From: CAZLBV01 sp964557845 | Lineage (GTDB): Bacteria > Acidobacteriota > Aminicenantia > Aminicenantales > Aminicenantaceae | Length of the DNA stretch: 8,442 bases | Direction of reading: 5' to 3' | Assembly (NCBI GenBank): GCA_964557845.1 | Contig: CAZLBV010000098.1 | Location: 1 to 8,442 of the forward strand | Shown: positions 1-6,912 of the stretch, in pieces | How positions within the stretch are numbered: the first letter of the stretch is position 1 | Layout of the letters: the number at the start of each line of letters is the position of its first letter | Translations under genes and position numbers: made by a program | The notes under the pieces: model-generated | The model's input: the letters and a program-made list of their open reading frames with translations, nothing else | What the model was told of the DNA's origin: nothing | The model's database searches: none

Positions 1-114
1 ACGGATTAGCGGGAATATGATCATAGGAAAATAAACATTTAAATTCAGAGTAAATTATGGTAGTATAAAATTTAAGAATTGAACTCCTGTCTTGAATCAA
101 ATTCAAAATCTTAA

Positions 115-1533
115 ATGAGTTATTTAGTTTATGCCCGCAAATACAGGCCCAAGACTTTTGAAGAAATGATTGGGCAAAAAGCTGTAGTTCAGACACTGCA
201 GAACGCTGTTAAGAACGACCGGGTAGCCCAGGCTTATATTTTTTCAGGGATGCGCGGTGTCGGTAAAACGACAGCGGCGCGGATCTTGGCCAAATCTTTG
301 AACTGTGAACATGGACCCACCCCGAAACCCTGTAATGCCTGTTCTATTTGTAAGGAAATTGATGAAGACAGATCAATAGATGTTTTGGAGATCGATGGTG
401 CTTCGAACACAGGTGTGGATGATGTAAGATCTTTGCGGGAAGGTGTTCAATATAAACCGATCTACTGCCGCTACAAGATTATCATTATTGATGAGATTCA
501 CATGCTTTCCAAGTCTGCATTCAATGCTCTTCTAAAAACCCTGGAGGAACCTCCTCCAAATACTGTTTTCATTTTTGCAACCACTGAATTTCACAAGGTC
601 CCGGCAACAATCGTTTCCCGGTGCCAGCACTTTGAGTTTAAAAAGATATCCCACAAAGATATCCGGGAACATATCCGGGAAATTTCTGAGAAAGAAAACA
701 TTAAAATATCTCCATTTGGATTGAACCTTATTGCTTCTGCATCTGATGGGAGTTTGCGGGACGCTCAGAGCCTACTTGATCAGGCGGTTGCTTTTTCCGG
801 GGATGAAATTATAGATGAGGACCTAAAGGAAATTTTAGGTACAGTCAACCGGGATTTACTCTTTTCCTTTTCCTCTGTTGTCCTGGAAATGAAACCTGAT
901 AAGATCTTCGGTCTGGTTGAACAAATGACCGATAGCGGATATGACCTTCGCTTCTTTTATTCAGAGTTGATTCGTCACTTTCGGGACCTTCTGATGGTGA
1001 GAACGATCGATAAAGCTCATGAATTGTTGAATTACGAAGACAAAGAAATTAAAAGGTTGAAGGATGAAGCCAACAAGGCAAATCCAGATGACCTGCTACG
1101 CTGTTTGTTATCTCTTCAAGAGGGAGAACCGAGTTTGAAGTTTTCTTCTCATCCCAGGATTCTCCTGGAATCATTATTGATAAAACTATGTCACTATAAA
1201 AGGTTAATTCCCATAGAAGAATTGATCCAGGATGTAAAAGAGATGAAACGGGATCTAAATAATGATTCAATTGCACCCGATCAGCCCTCCCCGGTGAAAA
1301 AAGTTTTTTCACAGGAAAAAAATAGGGATGAACTGCTGAGTCCAGAAACTGAAGGATCACAAAGAGAACAGGATAATCCTAAGGTTGAAAATGAGATAAA
1401 TAGGGCTGAGGAAAAGAAAAAATTCAAGGATAATACGGAAAAAGTACTTAAGAATCCCTCGGTCCAGAATTTCATGGAAAAATTCAAGGCACAGATTATT
1501 TCTGTTGAGCCTGAGGTAAATAAAAAGAAATAA
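115..1533 (+). CDS. dnaX: DNA polymerase III subunit gamma/tau (clamp loader ATPase)
   Basis: Clamp-loader AAA+ ATPase of the replicative polymerase. It loads the beta sliding clamp and, as tau, tethers polymerase cores. Seen: the canonical N-terminus MSYLVYARKYRP; Walker A GMRGVGKT (45-52); a zinc module C64-x8-C73-x2-C76-x2-C79; Walker B IIIIDEIHML (122-131); sensor 1 FATTE (154-158); the SRC arginine-finger motif (168-170); and sensor 2 GSLRDAQSLLDQ (212-223). A helical domain III follows to about residue 370, then a Lys/Glu-rich linker and a terminal motif, NPSVQNFMEKF (about 447-457). At 472 residues it is shorter than E. coli tau (643); the tau-specific tail is brief. The ATG directly follows an in-frame TAA (112-114), so the start is firm, yet no Shine-Dalgarno-like sequence precedes it. 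A possible slippage site lies at 1317-1323. It heads the dnaX-ybaB-recR cluster. Confidence 0.97.
   Translation: MSYLVYARKYRPKTFEEMIGQKAVVQTLQNAVKNDRVAQAYIFSGMRGVGKTTAARILAKSLNCEHGPTPKPCNACSICKEIDEDRSIDVLEIDGASNTGVDDVRSLREGVQYKPIYCRYKIIIIDEIHMLSKSAFNALLKTLEEPPPNTVFIFATTEFHKVPATIVSRCQHFEFKKISHKDIREHIREISEKENIKISPFGLNLIASASDGSLRDAQSLLDQAVAFSGDEIIDEDLKEILGTVNRDLLFSFSSVVLEMKPDKIFGLVEQMTDSGYDLRFFYSELIRHFRDLLMVRTIDKAHELLNYEDKEIKRLKDEANKANPDDLLRCLLSLQEGEPSLKFSSHPRILLESLLIKLCHYKRLIPIEELIQDVKEMKRDLNNDSIAPDQPSPVKKVFSQEKNRDELLSPETEGSQREQDNPKVENEINRAEEKKKFKDNTEKVLKNPSVQNFMEKFKAQIISVEPEVNKKK
1294..1325 (+). other. Candidate programmed frameshift/slippage site in dnaX with upstream hairpin
   Basis: A perfect 9-bp inverted repeat with one central base, GTGAAAAAAGTTTTTTCAC (1294-1312), is followed four bases later by the heptamer A-AAA-AAT (1317-1323), part of an A7 run (1316-1322). 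The dnaX codons are GAA AAA AAT AGG. A -1 slip, or one extra A added by RNA polymerase, gives AAA AAA TAG and stops at once at 1323-1325. The product would be about 403 residues: the ATPase and collar domains without the terminal tail, like gamma. Known: E. coli dnaX uses A-AAA-AAG and Thermus dnaX uses an A run for the same purpose. Caution: E. coli has its hairpin downstream and a Shine-Dalgarno-like stimulator about 10 bases upstream. Neither is clear here, and AAT is a weaker slip codon than AAG. Confidence 0.5.
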
Positions 1534-1567
1534 ACGGTCTAACCTGTTTGGGCCGGAGGAGTTTGTA

Positions 1568-1876
1568 ATGAAAGGTGTGCCGAATTTACAGAAAATGCTA
1601 AAAAAAGCACAAGAAATGCAGGAACAACTCCAGCGTGAGACTGCTGAAATGAGGGTTGAAGGGTCGAGCGGAGGGGGAATGGTATCCATTGTCTTGGACG
1701 GCACAAAAAATGTTGTTTCTATCAAGATCGATCCAGAAGTGATCAATAAAGATGATGCCGAAATGCTGCAGGATTTGATCATAGCTGCCTTTAATGATGC
1801 TAACAGCAAGGTGGAAGAAGCCTTATCCGAAAAGTTAGGCGGATTAAATGCAGGTTTGAAGATACCAGGTTTATGA
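1568..1876 (+). CDS. ybaB: YbaB/EbfC family nucleoid-associated protein
   Basis: Small DNA-binding protein of 102 residues, the usual size for the family. Family members dimerise and bind DNA, affecting nucleoid organisation and gene expression. Seen: an amphipathic N-terminal helix, NLQKMLKKAQEMQEQLQRE (6-24); the glycine-rich turn SSGGGMVSIVLDG (33-45); a strand with KIDPEVI (53-59); a second long helix, DAEMLQDLIIAAFNDANSK (63-81); and the family-typical ending GGLNAGLKIPGL. A strong GGAGGA (1555-1560) sits seven bases before the ATG. It lies 34 bases after dnaX and its stop overlaps the recR start, the standard arrangement of this cluster. The link to recombination or repair is inferred from conserved neighbourhood and is not shown by the protein itself. 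Confidence 0.95.
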   Translation: MKGVPNLQKMLKKAQEMQEQLQRETAEMRVEGSSGGGMVSIVLDGTKNVVSIKIDPEVINKDDAEMLQDLIIAAFNDANSKVEEALSEKLGGLNAGLKIPGL

Positions 1877-2487
1877 TAGCGATGAATGAAAATGATCATC
1901 CTCTTACTCGTTTGATTGAAGAGATAAAAAAAATTCCAGGGATCGGTGCTAAAACTGCTCAAAGGATCGCATTTTATATAATCGGATTGCCTAAAGAAGA
2001 ATCAGATAAATTGGCGGATGCGATTAAAGAAGCCAAGAGCCAGATTTTTTTCTGTTCGATCTGCAACAGTTTAACTCATGTTGATCCTTGTCATTACTGT
2101 ACTCGTGATTGCCGGGATGATGATGTCCTTTGCGTGGTCGAAGAGCCGTTCAATATTGCTTCGATCGAAAAAACCGGTATTTTTCAAGGCCGGTACCACG
2201 TTCTGTTAGGGGCTCTTTCGCCTCTTAAAGGGGTAGGGCCGGATGATCTTAAAATCGATCAGCTGATCGAAAGAGTTCGCAAAAATAACTTCAAAGAAGT
2301 CATATTAGCCACAAATACCACGGCTGAAGGAGAGGCGACTGCCCATTATTTGGCAAAAGTATTATCCGAGTTTAATATAAAGATAACTAGATTGGCTATG
2401 GGATTACCAGCCGGGTCAGATCTGGATTTTGCTGATCAGGTTACAATAAAGCGAGCTTTAGAAGGAAGAACAGAAATAAAAGACTAA
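1873..2487 (+). CDS. recR: Recombination mediator protein RecR
   Basis: RecR works with RecO (and RecF) to load RecA onto SSB-coated single-stranded DNA at gaps. Seen, over 204 residues: helix-hairpin-helix IPGIGAKTAQRIAFYI (21-36); the C4 zinc module C61-x2-C64-x8-C73-x2-C76; a Toprim domain starting at VLCVVEEPFNI, with the acidic VVE segment and LATNTTAEGEATAHYLAK further on; and the family-typical end GLPAGSDLDFADQVTIKRALEGR split over the last 30 residues. Length and domain order match the family (about 200). The first ATG overlaps the ybaB stop (ATGA, 1873-1876), suggesting translational coupling. A second in-frame ATG at 1882 (codon 4) is an equally possible start and gives MNENDHPLTRL. 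Only a weak AGG (1867-1869) precedes either. Confidence 0.96.
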   Translation: MIAMNENDHPLTRLIEEIKKIPGIGAKTAQRIAFYIIGLPKEESDKLADAIKEAKSQIFFCSICNSLTHVDPCHYCTRDCRDDDVLCVVEEPFNIASIEKTGIFQGRYHVLLGALSPLKGVGPDDLKIDQLIERVRKNNFKEVILATNTTAEGEATAHYLAKVLSEFNIKITRLAMGLPAGSDLDFADQVTIKRALEGRTEIKD

Positions 2488-2492
2488 ACAAG

Positions 2493-2518
2493 ATCAGTTA
2501 TTCTATTTTTTAGCTGAT
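2493..2518 (+). other. Imperfect 8-bp hairpin between recR and nifJ
   Basis: ATCAGTTA (2493-2500) pairs with TAGCTGAT (2511-2518), one G-U wobble, around a ten-base T-rich loop, six bases after the recR stop. No U tract follows the 3' arm and the stem is AT-rich, so it is a poor intrinsic terminator. It may only mark the boundary between the replication/repair cluster and nifJ. I could not pick a convincing -35/-10 pair for nifJ in the rest of this 83-base, very AT-rich gap. Confidence 0.25.
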
Positions 2519-2570
2519 TCATTATTAAAAGAATGATTTATTATATTTATGCAATTATAGGAGACCGAAG

Positions 2571-5500
2571 ATGAAAAAGGTTTATGAGCCCATTGAGGGC
2601 AACACAGCTGCAACTCATGTTGCCTATGCTTTTAGTGAAGTTGCTGCCATTTATCCGATCACCCCTTCTTCATTAATGGGGGAATTAGCAGATGCTTGGG
2701 CAGCAGAAGGACGTAAAAATATTTTCGGACAAACACTCGATGTCATAGAGATGCAATCGGAAGGAGGCGCTTCTGGTGCGGTACATGGAAGCCTCTCTGC
2801 AGGAGCGTTAACCACTACTTTTACTGCGTCTCAGGGATTGATGTTGATGCTGCCGAACATGCACAAAATTGCAGGAGAGCTGCTTCCTACCGTGTTTCAT
2901 GTTTCCGCCAGGTCATTGGCCTGCCAGTCTCTGTCTATTTTCGGTGATCATTCTGATGTGATGTCTGCCCGTAACACAGGTTTTGCCTTGGTTGCATCGG
3001 GATCTGTTCAGGAAGTTATGGATCTTGCGATCGTCTGCCATCTGGCCTCATTGAAATCAAAGGTTCCTTTTCTTCATTTTTTTGATGGATTCAGAACATC
3101 CAATGAAATTCAAAAAACTGAGATCATACCCTATGAGACCATGGCATCATTGGTAGAGATGAAATACATCCAGGATTTCAGAAACAGGGCCTTGAATCCA
3201 GAAAATCCTATGATGAAAGTGGGAGCCCAAAATCCGGATGTGTATTTTCAAGGACGTGAGACAGTCAATAAATATTACGATGATGTTCCTCAGATCGTTC
3301 AGGATTATATGGATAAACTGGCAAAAAAGATTGGCCGCCAGTATAAATTGTTTCAATATGTAGGAGATCCGGAAGCAGATAGAATAATTATCGCCATGGG
3401 TTCAGCTACTGAAACGATCGAAGAAACCGTCAATTATTTAAATAAGCATGGAGAAAAAGTCGGTCTTATTAAAGTTAGGCTTTACCGGCCTTTTTCAGCA
3501 GATGCTCTAGTTTCAGCGATACCATCATCGGTTAAAAAGATCGCAGTTTTGGATAGGACCAAAGAACCCGGTTCACTCGGTGAACCCTTGTACCTGGATA
3601 TAGCCCTGGCTTTATCTGGAAAGAATATAAAAGTGATCGGAGGAAGATATGGGCTTTCTTCCAAAGAATTCACACCGACTATGATCAAGGCTGTCTATGA
3701 TCATCTGAATGGAAAAGCTTCTCATGGATTTACTGTTGGTATTGAAGATGATGTGACCAATCTATCTCTTTCCCTGGGAGAGGAGATCGAAACCGAACCA
3801 AAAGGGACCGTTAGATGTAAATTTTGGGGATATGGTTCCGATGGAACGGTCAGTGCGAATAAAAATTCAATCAAGATCATTGGCGATGCTACCGATATGT
3901 ACGCCCAGGGATATTTTCAATATGACTCTAAAAAATCGGGAGGGATAACGGTTTCCCATCTTCGTTTCGGCAAAGATAAGATACAGTCGCAGTATTTATT
4001 GACCCATGTGGATTTTGTTGCACTGCATAAATCATCCTATATAGGACGTTATGATATTCTTGGCGGTATAACCAAAGGCGGTACTTTTTTATTGAATTCA
4101 ACCTGGAAGACAGATGAAGTTTTTGAACACTTAACCGAAGATATGCAGAGAACAATCATCGAAAAAGATATCAAGGTCTATAATATTGATGCTTTATCCA
4201 TCTCCCAGAAAGTGGGGTTGGGTGCAAGGATCAACTCGGTCATGCAGGCTGCTTTCTTTAAAATATCAGGGGTCTTACCGGAAAAAGAAGCACTTGATCT
4301 CATCAAGAAAGCTATCAAAAAGACTTTTATCTCCAAAGGTGAAGAAATCGTTAAGATGAACTGGGCTGCAGTTGATGCTGCCTCTGAAGCGCTTGAAAGA
4401 GTTCCGATCCCGGATAAAATCACAAAATCTGCCCCTGAGATCAAACTCATTCCTGATGATGCCAGTGATTTTGCTAAAAATGTCATTAAACCAATTATGC
4501 ATTTTATGGGAGATTCCATACCTGTATCCCATATGCCCGATGATGGACGAGTTCCTACTGGTACCACCCGGCTTGAGAAGAGGGGAGTAGCGCCGGAAGT
4601 TCCGAAATGGATTCCTGAAAATTGTATCCAGTGCAACCAGTGTTCTTTGATATGCCCGCATGCAGCTATCAGGCCCAAGCAGATCCTGCCGGAAGATTTA
4701 AAGAACGCTCCCAAAGATTTCGTGACACTTAAGTCCAATACCAAAAACGATAAGGATCTTAAATATCGTTTGCAGGTCTATATCGATGATTGTGTCGGGT
4801 GTTACAATTGTGTTGAAGTTTGCCCAACCAAGGAAAAAGCCCTGGTTATGATTCCGATCGATGAGGCAAGAAAAGATAATGAGACGGAAAGAGAAAACTT
4901 TTTCGAATCTCTTCCATATAACAATCTGGATGGCGTCAGAAGGGAATCTATTAAAGGAAGCCAGTTCCTTATACCTTATTTAGAGTTCAGCGGAGCTTGC
5001 GGCGGATGTGGCGAAACTCCTTATGTGAAACTCGCTACCCAGCTGTTCGGGGATAGAATGATCATTGCCAATGCCACAGGTTGTTCCTCAATTTGGGGCG
5101 GCACTTTTCCGACTATGCCGTACTGTCAAGATGTTGAAGGCAAAGGGCCGACCTGGGCTAACTCTTTATTTGAAGATAATGCTGAATATGGTTTTGGAAT
5201 GAGGCTGGCAGTTGATTCCAATCGAAAACAGCTATTGTATAATATCGATAAAATACTGGAGTTAAGGACTACAGCAGAGTTAGAAAAAGCTTTGAGAAAA
5301 AGCAAAGAATTGTGGACTGAAGTGGGTGACGAAGCCAAAGAAGCGGCTAAAGAAGTAAAAAAAGTGCTGCCAACTGCTTTGAAGAAAGCCTCCGGTGAAT
5401 CAAAACAAGTATTGGAAAAAATCCAGGAGTTTCAAGATTATTTGGTGGATAAGAGTGTATGGAGTATTGGTGGTGACGGATGGGCTTATGATATCGGTTA

Positions 5501-6101
5501 TGGTGGCTTGGATCATGTGATAGCGATGAGAAAGAATGTTAATATTCTAGTCCTGGATACTGAGGTTTATTCCAACACCGGAGGGCAGGCATCAAAATCA
5601 ACTCCATTAGGGTCAGTAGCAAAATTTGCTGCAGCAGGCAAGAGAACAAAGAAAAAAGATCTTGGAATGATGGCCATGACCTATGGTTATGTTTATGTTG
5701 CAGCTGTTTCCATGGGTGCCAATCAGAATCAGTGCCTCAAGGCATTTCTTGAGGCAGAAGCTTATGATGGGCCATCTATGATCATTGCCTATTCCCCCTG
5801 TATTAATCATGGTTTGGACATGACAAAAACCCAAGCTGAAGAGAAATTAGCGGTTGAAACAGGTTATTGGATCCTATACCGTTACAATCCCAAACTGGCT
5901 GAGGAAGGAGAGAATCCTTTGCTCCTGGATTCGCGTGAGCCGAAGTTAGAGTACGAAAATTTCTTGAAAAATGAGATTCGTTACCGCACATTGTTGCTGC
6001 AGCATCCTGAAATAGCAGAAAAATTATTCAAAGAAGCCGCAGAAGACGCTAAAGAAAGATACGAGAGATATAAGCAGATGGCCGAGAAAAAGATTTTTTG
6101 A
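2571..6101 (+). CDS. nifJ: Pyruvate:ferredoxin (flavodoxin) oxidoreductase, single-chain
   Basis: Oxidative decarboxylation of pyruvate with CoA to acetyl-CoA and CO2, reducing ferredoxin; a cytoplasmic, oxygen-sensitive central enzyme of anaerobes. The length of 1176 fits the fused homodimeric type. Seen: domain I PITPSSLMGE with T31, E64 in EMQSEGG, and R114 in HVSARS; a gamma/CoA domain in the middle; two ferredoxin clusters, C685/C688/C691/C695 and C741/C744/C747/C751; the proximal cluster cysteines C810/C813 (GACGGCGE), C838 (ATGCSSIWGG) and C1077 (YSPCINHG); and the thiamine diphosphate/Mg site GGDGWAYDIGYGG with D969 and N1002 in SNTGGQ. These correspond to the catalytic and cluster positions known from the D. 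africanus enzyme, with a shift of about six residues late in the chain. AGGAG (2559-2563) lies seven bases before the ATG. It is probably transcribed separately from its neighbours. Confidence 0.97.
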   Translation: MKKVYEPIEGNTAATHVAYAFSEVAAIYPITPSSLMGELADAWAAEGRKNIFGQTLDVIEMQSEGGASGAVHGSLSAGALTTTFTASQGLMLMLPNMHKIAGELLPTVFHVSARSLACQSLSIFGDHSDVMSARNTGFALVASGSVQEVMDLAIVCHLASLKSKVPFLHFFDGFRTSNEIQKTEIIPYETMASLVEMKYIQDFRNRALNPENPMMKVGAQNPDVYFQGRETVNKYYDDVPQIVQDYMDKLAKKIGRQYKLFQYVGDPEADRIIIAMGSATETIEETVNYLNKHGEKVGLIKVRLYRPFSADALVSAIPSSVKKIAVLDRTKEPGSLGEPLYLDIALALSGKNIKVIGGRYGLSSKEFTPTMIKAVYDHLNGKASHGFTVGIEDDVTNLSLSLGEEIETEPKGTVRCKFWGYGSDGTVSANKNSIKIIGDATDMYAQGYFQYDSKKSGGITVSHLRFGKDKIQSQYLLTHVDFVALHKSSYIGRYDILGGITKGGTFLLNSTWKTDEVFEHLTEDMQRTIIEKDIKVYNIDALSISQKVGLGARINSVMQAAFFKISGVLPEKEALDLIKKAIKKTFISKGEEIVKMNWAAVDAASEALERVPIPDKITKSAPEIKLIPDDASDFAKNVIKPIMHFMGDSIPVSHMPDDGRVPTGTTRLEKRGVAPEVPKWIPENCIQCNQCSLICPHAAIRPKQILPEDLKNAPKDFVTLKSNTKNDKDLKYRLQVYIDDCVGCYNCVEVCPTKEKALVMIPIDEARKDNETERENFFESLPYNNLDGVRRESIKGSQFLIPYLEFSGACGGCGETPYVKLATQLFGDRMIIANATGCSSIWGGTFPTMPYCQDVEGKGPTWANSLFEDNAEYGFGMRLAVDSNRKQLLYNIDKILELRTTAELEKALRKSKELWTEVGDEAKEAAKEVKKVLPTALKKASGESKQVLEKIQEFQDYLVDKSVWSIGGDGWAYDIGYGGLDHVIAMRKNVNILVLDTEVYSNTGGQASKSTPLGSVAKFAAAGKRTKKKDLGMMAMTYGYVYVAAVSMGANQNQCLKAFLEAEAYDGPSMIIAYSPCINHGLDMTKTQAEEKLAVETGYWILYRYNPKLAEEGENPLLLDSREPKLEYENFLKNEIRYRTLLLQHPEIAEKLFKEAAEDAKERYERYKQMAEKKIF

Positions 6102-6143
6102 GGCTCTCTAAGATCTAAAAACAAAAAAAATAATAATTGAACT

Positions 6144-6156
6144 ACAAATGATTTGT
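6144..6156. repeat. Short inverted repeat upstream of the gntR promoter
   Basis: ACAAAT-G-ATTTGT is a perfect 6-bp inverted repeat with a single central base. Its centre is about 32 bases, close to three helical turns, upstream of the centre of the larger dyad at 6173-6192. It differs in sequence from that dyad, so it may be a chance feature of an AT-rich spacer or a second protein site just upstream of the -35 element. Confidence 0.25.
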
Positions 6157-6157
6157 T

Positions 6158-6186
6158 TTGAATTTTTATCTAATATGTGATATATT
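6158..6186 (+). promoter_or_regulatory. Putative sigma-70-type promoter for the regulator-activase-enzyme operon
   Basis: TTGAAT (6158-6163) and TATATT (6181-6186) are separated by 17 bases, a standard sigma-70 arrangement. Initiation would fall near 6193, leaving a leader of roughly 12 bases to the ATG at 6205, or 27 to the ATG at 6220. The -10 element lies inside the dyad at 6173-6192, which fits repression by steric block. The call rests on sequence resemblance only, and AT-rich spacers produce such matches easily. Confidence 0.45.
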
Positions 6187-6192
6187 ACATAT
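6173..6192. promoter_or_regulatory. Putative operator: 20-base near-perfect dyad over the -10 element
   Basis: ATATGTGATATATTACATAT is symmetric over its whole length except for one base pair (G at 6179 against T at 6186). The half-sites contain TGTGAT and ATTACA, with GT and AC placed symmetrically as in many operators of FadR/GntR-type regulators. It lies 12 bases before the regulator's first ATG, so autoregulation is the natural reading. The spacing TGTGA-N4-TTACA also resembles Crp/Fnr-family sites, and a regulator of that type cannot be excluded. Confidence 0.5.
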
Positions 6193-6204
6193 CAGAGACA
6201 AGGT

Positions 6205-6912
6205 ATGGGTAAAGAATACATGTTAAATCTAAAGTCTTTGAAAGAACAGGTCTATGAATATCTCAGGTCTCAGATGCAGAAGGGTAAGCTTCTACCAGGA
6301 TCGCTCATAAATCTCGATGAGACCAGCAAGAAATTAGGTGTCAGCAGGACGCCTTTAAGGGATGCCCTGCTGCAGTTGGAAATGGAGAATTTCGTAGCCA
6401 TTATCCCGAGGAGGGGGATCGTGGTTAAACAACTGACTCTTAAAGACATTCAAGAATATTATGAGATCATAGGATCATTAGAGAGCCAGGCAGTTTTGAC
6501 TGCCATGAGTTCAATAAAGACTGAAGATGTTAAAAAAATGGGCGAGTTAAATAAAGAGATGGAGGCTGCTATATCTGAGGACAATTTTAACCGTTATTAT
6601 CAGAAAAATCTCAAATTTCATGATGTATTTCTGAATCTATGCGGTAATGATAACCTTATAAGAATAGTTTCTAATTTAAAAAAAAGACTCTACGATTTTC
6701 CCCGTCAAGAAGGATTTGTAAAACAGTGGGAGGTGAGTTCAATCGAAGAACATCAAAAATTGATTGATTTAATAGCAGATGGCCGCAAGGAAGAAGCAGC
6801 TGCTTTCATAAGGGATGTTCATTGGTCCTATAAAGTCCAGGAAATATTTATTAAAGAGTATTACAAACATGCGGCGGCATTTTCACGAGGAAATAATGCA
6901 AAATTCGCATAA
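6205..6912 (+). CDS. GntR family transcriptional regulator, FadR/FCD subfamily
   Basis: Ligand-responsive DNA-binding regulator, most likely controlling the two genes behind it. Seen, over 235 residues: an N-terminal winged helix (about 8-75) with the GntR signature LINLDETSKKLGVSRTPLRD (34-53, recognition helix SRTPLRDALLQLE) and wing PRRGIVVKQL; and an all-helical FCD effector domain (about 80-215). Histidines at H139 (KFHDVFL), H183 (EEHQKLI) and H206 fit the metal-binding positions of that domain, whose ligands are often organic acids. The start is uncertain: ATG 6205 has only a poorly spaced AAGG (6200-6203), and ATG 6220 gives MLNLKSLKEQVYEYL with no clear ribosome site. Its 3' end overlaps the activase gene by 17 bases. 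Whether it represses or activates, and its ligand, cannot be read from the sequence. Confidence 0.9.
   Translation: MGKEYMLNLKSLKEQVYEYLRSQMQKGKLLPGSLINLDETSKKLGVSRTPLRDALLQLEMENFVAIIPRRGIVVKQLTLKDIQEYYEIIGSLESQAVLTAMSSIKTEDVKKMGELNKEMEAAISEDNFNRYYQKNLKFHDVFLNLCGNDNLIRIVSNLKKRLYDFPRQEGFVKQWEVSSIEEHQKLIDLIADGRKEEAAAFIRDVHWSYKVQEIFIKEYYKHAAAFSRGNNAKFA
6887..6890 (+). promoter_or_regulatory. Ribosome binding site deciding the activase start
   Basis: GAGG lies five bases before the ATG at 6896, inside the last codons of the regulator gene. It supports that ATG over the upstream in-frame ATG at 6815, which would add 27 residues translated from regulator-coding sequence with no family resemblance. 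Confidence 0.65.

Noticed and set aside
16..25. Ten-base palindrome TATGATCATA and a TATAAA (64-69) upstream of dnaX as promoter or operator
   Set aside because: No -35 match lies at 16-18 bases from TATAAA, and a ten-base palindrome is expected by chance. The 114-base leader shows no RNA gene or coding end that I can support.
541..558. GC-rich hairpin in dnaX, TGGAGGA-acc-TCCTCCA
   Set aside because: It encodes the invariant LEEPPP motif of DnaX. The symmetry follows from Glu and Pro codons, and no function is needed to explain it.
1049..1962. Several open frames on the minus strand opposite dnaX, ybaB and recR
   Set aside because: They lie antisense to well-identified genes, lack ribosome sites or family resemblance, and have low-complexity Phe/Ser-rich translations typical of reverse complements of Lys/Glu-rich coding.
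4178..4744. 188-codon minus-strand open frame opposite nifJ
   Set aside because: It is entirely antisense to the intact PFOR coding sequence, including its first ferredoxin motif, and has no recognisable domain.
6090..6140. Terminator after nifJ
   Set aside because: The A-rich stretch after the stop (about 6117-6133) is on the wrong side for a + strand U tract, and no GC-rich stem precedes it.
6815..6895. Upstream in-frame ATG extending the activase by 27 residues
   Set aside because: The extra residues come from a different frame of the regulator gene and match nothing typical of the family. The ATG at 6896 has a GAGG at good spacing and gives the normal length and N-terminus.
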